NCBI GenBank assembly: GCA_037976565.1
Contig: CP137666.1
Span: forward strand, 9,540,714 to 9,604,713
Reading direction: 5' to 3'
Origin: Mesocentrotus franciscanus
Taxonomy: Eukaryota > Echinodermata > Echinoidea > Camarodonta > Strongylocentrotidae
DNA: 64,000 nt
The notes under the pieces are model-generated. The model worked only from the letters and a program-made list of their open reading frames with translations. It was not told the origin of the DNA and ran no database searches. This document shows, piece after piece, positions 12,001 to 27,000 of the stretch. Position numbers and translations under genes: made by a program. Each line of letters opens with the position of its first letter. Position 1 is the first letter of the stretch.

Positions 12001-15000
12001 GTCTGTGACGTCATGTCCTCACTATCCACTAATTATTTTCTTTATATTGATAATATAATTTTCTTTTTCCCTAAGAATCTTATTTCTTCACACCAGCATC
12101 CAAGTTAGATTGATAGTAATATGTTTTTGTGTGGATGCACTAACATAGAGTAATTTTTTCCAGTTAAATCATGAAAAATGTGAATTTTGATAAACTATTT
12201 ATATAAAAATCAATAATTATGAATATACAATATTCAGAAAATAGTATCAATTCTTCAAATTTCTTAAAAGATTTCATGAAATGTCATGCACGCAATATGA
12301 CACAAATCATATAACCTGGGCAAAGGCATGGGGAAATCAAGTTTTGGTGAATAAAAAGGGAAATTAATAGGATTAAACTATATAAAGCAATTGATAAATA
12401 GTGAGGACATGACGTCACACAAACTGATAACCAAATTGGCAATTTGTGTAGTGATTTCCATTGTTCCATAGTTTTACCTCCTTTTTCACTCAAACTTTGC
12501 TCAAACTTTTTTTGATCGGTTTGTCTGATTTTTCTGCTTCTATTGAAAGTAAGTTATTTTTGGAGTGGACTTGTACTTTAAGCATATGAATCACTGTACA
12601 TGTACATGTGCATAAATATGTAGCTATTTGCTTCATTCTTGTGATTTTGGGTCTCCACCATTGTGTATTCTCTATGTACATTTAGGTGTACATATACAGT
12701 TGCCATTCTGGTTTAGTTACCATCATTTAATATGTGGGCGCGGGACTGCACATTTCTGAAGAGAATGCAGGTACTATTATTTGTTTAGAAATGATGCATT
12801 AATCCCTAGGCTATACTACATGTACATTGTGTATTAAAGACTCTGTAGAGTCTGTATGGTCTTGAATATGCTTACTTGTACAAGTACTTGTACATTGTAG
12901 AACCCGAACCTAAAATTATGCTGGTTGAACACGGCAGTGAAATCTGATGATGTTATGGTAGATGATTATAAGTACATCGTACACTGTACATGTACATCTT
13001 TTGTAATTTTGTCCAGACTCCATGTCAGTTGACTGTTTTGTATGATCAGCAAGTCACCTTCTTTGTTATCTTCATAAATAGGCGCATTTATACTGTCAAA
13101 TACCTCATTTTGAAAAATCGCGATGTTTCGTGCACCCATTTACACTTGTGCCGAAACATCACCGACTGAGCTGCTCAGCGATGTTTCGGCGTGTTTTGGT
13201 TGGTAATGCAAAATGCTCAATCATACACAGCGAGTCCAGCACGAACAGTCATGCACGTATAACGGTACGTGTGACTACATGGACTACATGTTACCGCACG
13301 TACCCCTATAGATGGGACTACATTTACGCTTCCGTGAATGTTTCGCCATGGGTTCGTTGATGACATTGCCTTCGATTTATTCCCGAAACAACCGTGGGAC
13401 ATAGAATTATGAGAAGATATTTGGAAGAGAGCTTTGATATACTTTGATTTATCACGTACGAAAGTATCGATCTGGTGTAATGACGAAAAATATGAACAAC
13501 TCTTCTTCTTCCATTTGACATTTTAATCATTTCATTTGGTGGTTTCTAAAGCGAGATTTTACAGTTTAGCTGAGACTCTTTCGTAGCGGTTCAGCGTAAA
13601 CAAGTTTTTTACTTTGTGCAAATAAGGTTTCAAGGACGAAAGCTAGCCACGCTCCTAAAGTCATGTGACCTAAAATCGTGATTTTAGAGCGTTTATACTT
13701 GCGAAACACGCCAAAATATGCCAAAAGATGCCAAAAGATCACACTTTGTTTTGGAAAGTTTTGGGCTTGGCATTTTTGCCTGTAAAGCGTAGTTGCCTTG
13801 GTAACATCACTGAAACATCATGGTCAGGCTCTGGTTTGGCATTTTTTGGCGTGTTTGGATGACAGTGTAAATGCCCCTAATAATAATCTTTTCTATGAAG
13901 GCCACATGTGTGTTTAATTTAGCTTAGACCTACACGTATGTAGAGGAAGACTACTGGTCTGTAAAGACTACTTTTTAATTTGTTTCCCCTTTAACAAGTT
14001 TTGTATGGAATCCTTTTCCCTGTACACGTTTGACTGAACAGTAATTGACTGTAACCCACCCCATACCAGAAGTGTAGTTGATGTGTTGTACATGTATGAA
14101 ACATGAGTCAAAACAAAACAGAGAATTGTCTGGTGATGACCATCAGTTCAAAAGCAAAAATGCTTTCTGTTTATATTATCACATAATTGATTAGTTCATG
14201 CCTACACAAATGTTTTTGTTTTTATCTGTTTGTGGTTGTCTTTTTGTTGTCTTTAGTTTTCTGTGTCCCAACAGTGAAAAAGTATGATTTCAATAGAATG
14301 GGTTGGGGGTGGGGGAATGGTATAGTTATATCGACTGCTACGAGAGGACTAGCTGTTTCTATACGCTCAAGGGATAGTTGAATCCCCTGCTATCACCACG
14401 AGGCGTGAAACTATCCCGAGCCAGTATAGAAACAGCTAGTCCTCGAGTATTAAAGCAGTCGATATGACTTTTATATGCCGAATTAAGACAAAAATCTACC
14501 AAGTATTCTTACCTTAGCCTTTTAGTGAGTAAAAATTTGTTAAAACATCACAGAAAATCTGAAACACTGTCTGTTAATCTTCGCTTAAAAAATGAGTGAA
14601 AGTTTCAATCATTTGGGAATCGCAGACAAAGAGCACTGTATGGCTTCCGTGCTCGCACGTAGACAATTTTAACACGCAAACCAATGGGGATCGCAGTAAA
14701 CCAATGAGAATCGCAAAATAATGATGAGGGTAGAAACTTTTAACTAGGCCCTGTGGGCTATTGCTATGTCCTGTGAGTTGGGCATGGCTTGAAATCACGA
14801 CTCCAATTTCGACCAATCAGATGGCTAGATTTCTAAAGTGAGGTATATAAAATAGCTTATGATTGGCCTTTAAAGATACTATGTCCCTTTTGTAGCCAAC
14901 ATCAAATTCTGTAGAACTTTGCAGGAATTATGAATATGTCATGTATGTCCTATCTGTGAAATTTAAACGTTAGCAGTGTCCTAATATTCAAATTATGCAA

Positions 15001-18000
15001 GGAAACCCGTTTACTTGCTAGACTTCACTGTCAGACACTATTGAGTGACTGACTGGCTTTTTCATCTTTGGTAATAACATACATAAAATGAGCTGTAAAG
15101 GGTACATGAGCATTTGTCTACATCAATAACCCACTTCTTGTAATGGCCAAAATTAAACTGATTGAATCTTTGCGCAGCATAAAACGTACGACCATTCGGT
15201 ACAATGGTCTGAAAATCAGACTATTACTTACTGGCTCTATAGCTCCTAAGTCGATTCGACAACTAATAGTCGTTATTTTCCCACTTAAAGACATTTTCAA
15301 GCCCCCTTTTTTTTAGGGAAGTTCTAAATTAATATTGTCTTTCAAATGCCGTTGGAATTTAACCTTTTCATTTTTTTGGCCTGCAAATGGGACATAGTAC
15401 CTTTAAAGCTTTCTCTATTTGAGAGAGAATTATACATAAATCTGGAGAAGAAAACATTTTGAGATCGTATTAACAATTCATTAGCATTGAAACTGTTAAT
15501 TTAGTGACTATTACTGGAACTAGTGTGTATATTACAAGCCTAACATCTATCAGGTGTCCTATCAGGTGTCCTAACATCTATCAGGTGCCCATGATTAATA
15601 TTGATGAGGCTACCCTGGGTAAACGAGACATATTATTGCTATTATTATTAATACTACATGAACATGTATATCACATTTTTATTTGTTTCCCTTTTTAATA
15701 TTTTCATGGTCTGTTTTCTATTGCAGCAAAGCATGACGGTTTCAGAGTTGGATCCCAGTCGTGCTGGGAGCACCTCCAAGCAGAAGAAGCTTGGCCACAG
15801 GAGAGTGGACACACATGGACAGGTCACATATAAAAAGGTGAGGATATAAAAGAATGCCCTATTGAAGCCCTCTCTGTAACCCTCATCCCCTTCCAAGATC
15901 ATCTCCTCATCCTCTTCTAAGATCATCTCCTCACCCCCTCTTTTCTCATCCTCTCTCCTCATCCTCTCTCCTCACCCTCTCTCCTCACCCCCTCTCCTCA
16001 CCCCCTCTCCTCACCCCCTCTCCTCACCCCTCTCCTCACCCCCTCTCCTCACCCCCTCTCCTCACCCCATCTCCTCACCCCATCTCCTCACCCCTCTCCT
16101 CACCCCTCTCCTCACCCCTCTACTCACCCCTCTACTCACCCCTCTACTCACCCCTCTACTCACCCCATCTCCTCACCCCTCTCCTCACCCCATCTCCTCA
16201 CCCCATCTCCTCACCCCTCTCCTCACCCCATCTCCTCACCCCTCTCCTCACCCCATCTCCTCTCCTCACCCTCTCTTCTCACCCCCTCTCCTCACCCTCT
16301 CTTCTCACCTCCCTTCTCACCTCCTCTCCTCACCCTCACCTCACCCCCTCTCCTCACTCTCACATTCCCTTTCCTTAGTCCCCTACCCTTCCATTACCTC
16401 TCCCCAGCCCTCACTTCTCCCCAGCCCTCCCTCTACTCCCTCCCCTACATGTACCCACACCCCTGCTCAGTATGCCATTTGTTAACATGACTATGAATTT
16501 CAGGGAATGAACAATGTTTAATAGGTGGATATCGCGGATCTTTATCATATCCCAAATCGTAATGAAAAAAGACAAAACAAAACAAAAACAACAAGGAAAA
16601 CACATTAAATCATACAAATGACTCTAAATACAGCTGTGTGCCCAAAATAATCACATTTCTTTAGGAGAGAAAGAAAGGGGATTCTGCCATGTAGCATGTT
16701 CATGAGCATACATCTACCATGTACTGTACATGTTAAGTTACCTTTTCCCCGCAGAAAATTGTTTAGATCTTGCCATTTTTAATCAGATGGGGAGTGGCAA
16801 TGATCAACCCAGTTCAACTGCAGCGTAAATAACAAGCTCGACACTCACACAAAGTTCTTCTCTTAAATTTAGAATGATGATACTGGATGGGGATTTTATC
16901 TGATGTAAGCATTAATTTCTTGCATTAGGAAGGTGAAAATATGTGTTCCATCGACATAGCTCCAAGGATTCCTCCCATAAAGACCTGCCTGACCTAAATA
17001 TATACATGTACGGGTACAAGTAGTTCCACCTAAATATATATGTTGTTTCAGATTACCCCCAATTAGCTCAAATGAAAGCAACGTTATCACATACATTCAT
17101 CTCAAAGTCAAAGCCTTTTCAGTTCTGAACTAACGTCAGCACCTCGTGTTAGCATGATAGAAAATAAAACAAGTGGAAACTGTAATCTGATTGTCCTCGT
17201 TTGTGGCCCTGTCTGTACTTTTCTTTGCCAAAGAGAGATTTGCATGTTCTCATTTTCATATTAAGAAGCAGGTCTTTGATATCGTGCTTGTCCAGAAAGG
17301 AAAATCATTTTGGATTGTTTACGTGTCTGAATATCATGCTCTCATTTTATCCATTGATTTGCTCTCATGCTATTTTGTAAATGACTCTGTGGTGTGTTAG
17401 CTGACTCGCTTTCCAAAATGAAAGTCCATGGTATGTCTGTAGAGGATGTTATGGTCAATCATCAGTGTCTTTTATCGTTGATGCTGCGACCTGTAGCACT
17501 GACCAATGATCTTTTTATATTATGCCAGACCTCTTCGTCCACTCTTATGGCCGCCATTCAGCTGGGTATTGGTCACTCAGTGGGCAGCATATCGGCCAAG
17601 AAAGATCAGAGGGAGAGAGACGTTTTACTGCAAGACTTCACTGTGGTCGAGAGTGTCTTCTTTCCCAGGTAAAAGCTCATACATTTACATGTAACTTTAG
17701 CAGTGCAATGAAACATGAACATAAATGTGCATAAACAAGAAAATTACATGTATCATGCTATATTTTTTTCAAATTTTATTGGATAATACATAGACATTAC
17801 ATGATGGGCCAAATGACAAATGTACCAAATTTAATCTACTTTCGTGATGTGGTTTTGACTTTAAAATAATATCCTGAGGAATTCTGAATTCTACACATAA
17901 AAACAAGGCAAAACAAAACAAAAAACAAGAATCCTTAATAGACCATTTGATAATTATGTACACATGTACACATGCACATATACATGTATATGTATATTTT

Positions 18001-21000
18001 TTTCTTGAGCCTTTACGAACAAACTAATTCATGCAAAAAATATATGTATATAGTACATCTATCTAGGTGGAATTTAAATTGGATCCATTGTTGTTGCTTT
18101 GCCAGGCAAGCCTCATACACATTTCTTTTTGTCATTTCTTTTCGTTAATGCTTATCCCATGGGCACCATACGAACCTTTGTCACAGTGAAAACAGATTGA
18201 TTTTTCTTCTAGAGTTTGTACATGTATTAGCTCACGCCCCCTGATATAAATGCTAAATTTGAGGGATTCAGAGTTGAAATGTGGGGGTTATAGGTACATG
18301 TACATGTAGTGTCCAACTAGTCCTACTTTTTAAAGGAATATTCTTTAATACTGAATCATGAGAGAAAGTCTGCTATGCTTGATGTCTTGATCAAGGTTGT
18401 TCACCTATACGCAATTTCCTTGTGTCTGAAAAATGACCAACCCAGTGTTATGAGCATTCACAAATACAACCTTTGACCTCACATACGTCACACTAGAATG
18501 AGTGTACATGGGTGAATTTAAGGCGTTTTCAGTCACGCTGATTGCAGCTCCATTAGTAATGTGTAGGAGTGGGTGTTTATTAGAAATACAAACGACATGG
18601 GTGGCAACCATCATGCAAACAAGTATTTTATGAATTTCATGGATACGAGATCTCTTCTTTCTCTGTTTGATCACTTTTAATGAAGATGAAATGGCATATC
18701 GTTGTCATAGATATTCTTAATTTGGATTGGTGTTTGGGGTGTACATGTACATGATTGGAGAGTGGTGTGGGTCGATGGCAAAGGGAGAGAGGGGAAAGGG
18801 AGAGAGGGGAAATTACAGAGAAGATGTTCGGGTTATTAATGGGAATGTGCGAAAATGAAAAAGAAAGAAAGAAAAAGATTTCTAAATGCATCATTAGAGG
18901 GGGAAAAAAAGGGGGGGGGGGAGGATTACTGGAGGCAGCATTGTATGTACCTTACGAGGTGTGTAAATTATAGATACCTTATCCATGTAAGGGATTTACC
19001 CACTTACATACATGTATATGTTTTTTTTGTTTTGTTTTTTGTTGTATGTTTGTCTGTTTGTTTATTTGTGTGTGTCTGCAATTCAAACACAGAAGTATGT
19101 AATTAGATCTTGAATTCCTATTCGTCAATGCAGCAAATTACATGGAATACAACAAAAATTTGTTCTACATGTATGTCATAGTGGATAAACAGTTTTAATA
19201 GTAATGATCAAGTTCCGTTTATTTATGGGGAAGGGGAACAGGAAATGTGGTCTTTTTCATACAGAGAGAGAGGGGGTACTCAACTCAACATGGAATTCAG
19301 AAAGAAGAAAAAAATCAATTTGACCATTTTCGAAACCAAACTAATGTACATGACATGTACATATATATGTAGAATAACAACAAATGTATGCCATGATGAC
19401 TCATTTCATCTGACTTATTTCATCTGACTTATTTACCTTCTGCCTAGAAAGAGGGTGTGCCCCGTTTTAGGCAGAGATATGATTCGCTTTGATTGAATTA
19501 ATCATTGTAAAGATGGCTTTTGATCATCACAGACTCATGTTCATGTAGGTTAACTGATATTAGCCTACATGTACATGCATGTTAATCCAAGGGGGCCTAT
19601 TTTACACATTGACCTGGTTTGTGATTTGTTAGTGGTATTATGTTTGTTGTTGTCAAGCCATATCTACAATATATTCTGTACAGTACACATGTACAGATAT
19701 TACCTCAATGTGTGTAGATGTGTTTTGAATGGTCATTTTATGCAGTTACATGTAGATGTATACTGATGGATACAATGAAATTTACAGAGATGCACTTATC
19801 TACATTTCTTTTTTGTTTCAACTTAAATGCAGTGCAGTTAATATATACTGTACATTACCATATTTAGTGTATTTTTAAATATATAATTCATTATATCTTA
19901 GAAAGTTGACATTTCAAAAGACTACTTACATATACATTTACATAAATGTATATAATTCTGAATAGCGACGAAATGTAAGAAAAGAATGTAAATCAAAATT
20001 AATAATTCAACTCAAGACTGGGAAACATTATGCTTCATAAACTGAATGTTTATCAACATTTTTAATCTGGAAAGGAAGTGTGGTTTATTCATGTTATAAA
20101 TGAGAAAAAATAAGAGGATTTGGGGGGAAATTAATGGCAGTATAAGATAACACCATACTGGTAATTGAGAACTTCTTTTTCATTTGAAAGTTGATAGGGC
20201 AGCATGATTCTGTCATTTCTGTGTGTATTTAATTGCAAAATTTGATCATCAGACTTCATGCATGTACATAGTTTGTTGATGCAATTACAAAAATTAAAAT
20301 TTGTCATTATTGTGAGAGCATAGCAACTAGCAAGATATCAAGCCGCATGTGAAGGTCTCCATGGATTTTAAGTGGATTTTGTGCAAGTAAAGTTTCCTCA
20401 TAAACTTCTTAATTGAGGGATATACCGTTTTTATGCTGAGTGATGATTATCTTTGTTTAGAGAAACAAATACATGAAGTACATATAGTCTACAGTTTTGT
20501 CATTCAAGTAGAGCAATATGTACAATGTACATGTAGGCCTCTACTGTATGTGTTCATGTATTTCAGTGTAAAACAATACTTTTATGTTGTATGGGAACTC
20601 ATTGTCATTTGCTACATACTGTAGTTACAGTGAGATTTAATTACAGTGAATTTTATGTCTTTCCTTTGTTTATTTTTCTTAACCAGAACTTTTTTTTCCT
20701 TTTTTAGTTTTCCAGAGTTCCTTTAAACTTTCATATGTTTCAAAATCTAAATTGCCCACTGTTCCTTTTATCTTGTTTTCTTTCTCTCTGGTGTTGCACA
20801 GAATGGAATTTCAACTTTCAAATAACTGGGCATGTAGTACTCTAACTTGGCTTTGCAACAGTGAGATTTATAATCCATTTTTCATCAGCATCTTCATAAT
20901 TGCATATGAAGTAGATTTCATTAAAAAAATGTTTTTAAACCATATCTTTTTGTCTGTTTTATTCTTCCATTGCAGTGAAGGCAGTAACATCACGCCTGCT

Positions 21001-24000
21001 CATTCCTATCCCGAGTTCAGATTCAAAACCTATGCTCCTATTGCATTCAGATACTTCAGACAACTCTTTGGTATTCAGCCAGATGACTTTTTGGTAAGTA
21101 CCACTTGTTAATGACATATATAAATGCATTATTGCTTTTATTATTTGTTTGTGTGGTTCGAGCATTGTAAGGTGGAAATATGATTTATTTATTAATCTAT
21201 TTTAATATTGGTGTATACCCTATAAAGACTAACCAGCAGCACATACTGAAACATAGTACATGAGAAGTTATATGACTTAAAATAAAAAATAAAAAAATAC
21301 TGTCTCAGTCTTATACCTCAAGGATATTAGACAATCCAATCATTCTACCTTTGATTTTGAATGTAGCTTTAACAAATTGGTATCTAGGCATTAATTTTTA
21401 AATTACATTATGAGCAACATCAATTAAAGAGGTGCCGGAACATCAATGTTGCGTAAAAATACATTAAAACGTAATCCGAACACTTTCAAGACCTGAAACT
21501 ATTGCAATTTGTTAATGATGACTGACTTTGCAGCAAGAAACTTCGCGACATGCAGAAATCAGAAATGTTAAATGTTACAGCATCAAACTTTCATGTACGT
21601 GTACCTCAACCACTTGTGAATTCTGCAGAGGTTTCATGATAGTGGAAGTTTGTGCTGATACAATATTTAGCATAAAAATTCTTTTACATACTTTGTGCCA
21701 ACATGTTTATGGTATAAAAAGTGTATAATTTTATAGACTGTATTTTTGCAACAGTTTATTTTCATGGGTTTCATGAATTGTTGAAGTGTTAATAACTTAA
21801 CACATGAACTGAGCTGGTCATTAATACATGTGGGAACATGTAACTATCCTGAGTTAATTATCACAAAAACCATGTACAAAATATACCCTGTATCGATAAA
21901 GTGACTGCCATTGTTGTCCATGTAAATATATGTATCTGTACGTGAAAATATTGGCCCATACGTCATATGTATATCCAGTGATTCTATATTGAATACTGGA
22001 TACATTTAATAATGTTACTGCTGTGGTCATCTTTCAACTGAACCCATCAATAAATCCACCTCGCTGTTAAATTATATGCATTTTCATTGAAAACAGATCG
22101 TGTTATTGACATGTTTGTAGTCAATATGACCTTTTTGGTAAAACTGTGTCAGGATAAAATAAGATTGTCCAGGTAAACAAGTTTCTACAATTGCAGAGCA
22201 CTCAGAGATGATTGCACTATATTTAGACCCATCTCCGAGAATAATCCTACCTAGAAAACAGAATTAATGAGTAATTTGTTGCTGTTTATAGGACTATCAG
22301 CTTTGATCTAAGATTTCATATCTAAATGTTAACTGTATACATATAGATCCAATCCGTGAAAATACGGACCCAAGGTACAGTTGGCTCTCTGTTTAATATG
22401 TACTAGTATTTCAATTTGTTAAAGGCAGTGTGTATTATAATTTATTTTCTCTTTAGGAACTCCTTTGTTTTGTTTTGTTTGTTTTTTTCTACAAAAGGTG
22501 AGATTTCCTTGAGGTGATTTCCATAGATATGAAATTAGTTTGGGCTCTTCTTAAAAAAGACATTCCTGAGCTACATATACATTATAAAATGCTCTTGTTT
22601 CCAAGAGTTTTGTTTGTTTGTTTGTTTGCTTTATGTTTATTTCTTGTAGCAACCAATAGTCCAGATCCATGTGTTGATCTTGGAAAAAGGCTTAGAATAC
22701 ATGTATCGCAAAATTCATTCCCCCATATTCTATCCCCATTGGCCAGAAACTGTCCAACACTTCAAAGCCGATTTGTAGTCCTCATATCAGGCATGGGGAT
22801 TTGACATTTTGGTGGTAAATTAATATTGTACTTTCTAGGACACTATTATTAGACTTGGAGGAGAGAAAAGCGCAATATTATTGCTTGCATGCCGTGCCTA
22901 GGGGTCACGAGTCTGCTTGGCTAATATCAGATGCGGAGAGCGTGTGATGTCTTCTCCTACATGTATGCAGTCTTGAGGAATAGTCAATGTTGATGGAGAC
23001 GTCTTGAAAAATTAAAGGGATAGATGATCAATCAGGGAACAAGTAGAAAGTTAATGTAGCCTTATAAATGTCACGTTGACTGTTGATCACAAAGGATTGA
23101 TCAGTCAGAATTTAGAAATGAACACGTTGTACTAAAGTGTTGCGACTTGCGAGGCATATGCGCAATTGATGAAGTGATGCAGGGAAAGAAATTTACACCT
23201 CTTTTACAACTGATTGCTAGTGGGCTGTTTTTGCTTGTGGGCTGTTTGCCAAATTCAATTTGAACTATATTATGCCAGTGGATGAAATCCAGTAGCGTAT
23301 ATATTGTGGATGGATTGTATGCCAAGTATTCGGTGCTAATTCAATTATAATTTAATTGTACATTACTACTTTGCTCATTATTATAGATGTTCAATGCAAA
23401 AGAGAGAGTAGATTAAATAGATTGTGTTGCCATTTGATTGGGGCCTTCAAGATTATTACATTTTTAAACACTTTAGATGTTTTAACAATTGTAATCAAAC
23501 TCTGAACATACATGTACATACTCTATTGATTGAGTTATTAATAAATCTCAAAGTAACAAATGAAATGAGGCAAAATTGCTGTTATTTAACATGGACCCAA
23601 TTCATTGCAACTACTTAATTTTGTAATTATTGATTGATATGTTTATATGTCCATGTAGGCTAGTATTGCACCATACTGATTTTCCTAACGTAGCAATTTG
23701 CTGAATGAAAAGCTGTTTCTGGTCTGCATTTGTGAAGGCAAAATGTGTAATACACTAGACATGTATTGCTTTCTTTTTGTGTGTTGACTGAAAGCTTTGT
23801 ATTTAATTTTTTTCCAGTTCATTTTAGAAACCTGTAATAAACTAATGATAATTAAAAAGAAAATGATATGGTGAAAGTTCATCTGTGTTGGCGATACATT
23901 TTGTTTGAGAGTTAAAATTTGATCTCAGTATAAAAAATGTTATCAATTGTTACCTATGAAATTTTAAGCTGTTCAGCTACAGCCTTTGTTAGCCCCCCCC

Positions 24001-27000
24001 CCCCTCCCCCTCCTGATGTTTGATTTAGAATGTATGATAGGCTACTCACAAAATGTAGGAATTTAGTACTTCAGTGCTTATTTTGTTTTTATTGTCATCT
24101 TATTGGTGAGAGCTTGTAACTTCTATTCCTGGGCTTTGCAGATTGAAGTTTTGTGACTGATACAGTAGGAAGCATGCTCAGCAGTATCCTTTCCAACACA
24201 CATTTTGAATAAACTATGAAGTTCACAGAGGGTGTCCACATGTACGTGTGCACCTAGAAAAGAAACTCCAGGCTGGGGCGGGCTGGCATACGTACATGTA
24301 CATTTTAGCATCAGAGACATGCCTCTGGTAGCCTGTAGGTCTACACTCTTACAAGTATAGAGTTTGTGCAAAGGTCACACAACAGACTACATGTACCGTC
24401 TCAGTTTGAACTTCATGTATAGGCCTACTATACATCTACTGTAGCAGTCATTTGGGCCTAGGTTATGTGGTTGCCTGGTTGAAGGCAGGAAGATGTTAGG
24501 AGTCTGATGACCATGTAGACCATCTAGAGCTTAGCCTTAGGCCAATTTAGATTTGTACTGTCCTTATTCAACAAGGGCTTTGAGAAGTTAGAAATCTCAC
24601 AGACCGAAATAGCCAATAAAATGAAGTGATGACCTATGATGGAAATTCCAGACCACATTCTATTTACTGTACACCATAGACCCACTGAGGTATTTCTAAA
24701 ATTAGTGATATGTGAAAGATTTAATTGGTAAGGCCCATGGCCCGGTCAAAATGCTATACAGCCAAATTTTTAACTCCAGAAATAAGCCTACGAGAGATGG
24801 TGACGTAGCCTAAATAATGAATGGAAAGTATAATTAATCCCCCAAAACCCCTGAACATTCAGTGATTTTTTGTTTGTTAGTCCTACAGTACAGTGTCGAC
24901 ACATTATGGATCTCAAGCAATGTAAACACTAGGCCTGCATGCTACTACTACTACTACTATTACTACTGCTACTTCTACGGAGTATTACCTACATGTACAG
25001 TGTATGTACATGTATTTAGAAGAAATCCATGGTCATTGAAAGTCCAAGGTCAATGGCACAGATATAATAATAACACTGCGTGTACATGTAGTGTAACAAA
25101 GGAGCCTTTTATTGGAATCAGAATCGAGACTCTCTTCTCTAGCTCTCACACCTATTCTGGCCTCCATATTCCGTCTGCTGAGAGCCAGAATGGTGGTAAC
25201 TCTTTTACATAGAGTTAACGCCCTTCTGACTGTCAGGATGAGATCAAATAGACAGGTTCTAGAAAGAGCAGAACTTATCATATTTTGTTTCATTTCCCAG
25301 TACAGTGCAGTGTACCGAAACAAGATTATGAGGAACAAATAGATCTGTACATGTAGGTTTTGGAGCCTAGTGTAGATAGGTTAACATGACAGTCCGTAAA
25401 ACTTTAAGCTTAGCTTATGGTTTCAACTTCTAGGTTATCTTGTAGTTAGAAGGAGCATGCTGATGCCTTTGTGGTTTTAGAAACAAATGTCACTTCAAGT
25501 TTTCAACCGCAAGCAATCTTGTGGTCTCTTTATGGTGAACTACAAGCAGTGCTTGGAGGCTCCTGACTTGAAGGTACATGTACATGTATGTGTCATGCAG
25601 AGGCATTTGACTTCAGGGTTTCGCCAGGTTGTTACGACTGCATTGCTTTGTTGCAGCGTGAATCTTTGTGAGGACTTAGTGGGTCATTTAAAAAAAAAAA
25701 AAAAAATTTATAACAATGATATTGCCGTGAGAACATATAGCTAATGTGTTTGGTAACAGCTGCTGGGATATGATGATTGTGAGGTATCGATTTATAAATC
25801 ATATCAGATATCTCTAGGTATACTGGAAATTATAATTCTTTGTTGAAAAAAAAACACCTTTATATGTTTATTGTTTTTGTAGTTGTTGATAATTCATACA
25901 TGTACATGAAATGGTGTGTGGAGCCATGAAAAACATGCAATTATATATACATCTATATCAAGTATTCAAACTGATGGAAACTTGTACATTAATGTAGTAT
26001 TGCACAGTAGCCTTCAAACACTTCTATTTTTTTCACCCTGCATTTAGGCCTGCAGGCTGTTAACATTCAAATTTATTTTGATTTTTTTTGTCACAAAGCC
26101 ACGATTCACGATTGTGCTTCATACTGTACATGATACATTGTAGGCATTCAGCTCAGAAAAGTGATTTATCATGAAAGTACGACACTGGTGCGTCAGGGCT
26201 CCTTAGTATAGCTGCCATGTGTGTGTGTGTGTGTGAGCAGTATGTGTATTACATCATATTTATGAATCAAATCCAACGACAGATGTATCACACACACCAC
26301 GCAGTGTGCATCTGTTTGGTGGATAATGTAACATCTGTGATGTCAGCGAGGGTGTGTTGACGCCGTACATTAATGATGCTTTCAATTTTCAATAATGTTG
26401 GATTACATGTAGCATCTTTCACAAGATGCGTCACTATGTGCTGCACATTGTGTATTACATGTATACAGACATATCATGTGCAGTGTAGACCTGGGCCCCG
26501 TCTTACAAAGAGTTACGATTGATCCAAATCAATCGTAAGTCCTCCAATCAATCGCAAGTTTGCATTCTCCTATCTCTTATGTACATGGTTGCGATTGATA
26601 TCAATCGCAAATAAGTTACGATTGATATCAACTCTTTGTAATACGGGGCCCTGATGTACACTATGCTGGTTTTACTCCGTCATGGTGTTCATGATATCTG
26701 TTCACAATGACGACTGCTGTACATTTAATTGAATTAATGATTATGCAGATAATACAGTTGTACACGCAATTGATTTTATGGTAACTGCATGTAATGCTTT
26801 TAGTCCATAAGTCAATGCATATATACATTTCAGCCTTAACACATTATCACTTTGGCTGGCCCCAATTACCCTGAGGCAATTTTTTTTTTCATTGCTAATT
26901 TTTCATTAAAAATATTGTGTCTTGTAATTTCTCTTTAGGTTTGTCTATCCCAAGTTTATTGAGCAAGGTATACAATCATGCCTGCATATTCAGGTTGGGA

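Larger units (their letters stand above)
9886..15726 (+). other. PIP5K1 intron 2
   Basis: A 5.8-kb intron with no supported exon. It is dense in inverted-repeat elements: a tandem duplication (10388-10546), a 754-bp TTAA element (11828-12581), a roughly 800-bp TIR element (13080-13880), a long hairpin (14323-14468), a 537-bp TTAA element (14870-15406) and a small CATCTATCAGGTG tandem near 15540-15590. Confidence 0.75.

Noticed and set aside
15654..15962. 102-codon - strand frame opposite exon 3
   Set aside because: Antisense shadow of exon 3 and of the pyrimidine minisatellite.
22514..22804. 96-codon + strand frame with a hydrophobic stretch
   Set aside because: Lies in intron 5 with no homology recognised and a TTTG-repeat in its middle.
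24862..25342. 116-, 101- and 76-codon frames near the CTA microsatellite
   Set aside because: They consist of a Tyr run from (TAC)n and the arms of a hairpin element, overlap on both strands and have no domain.
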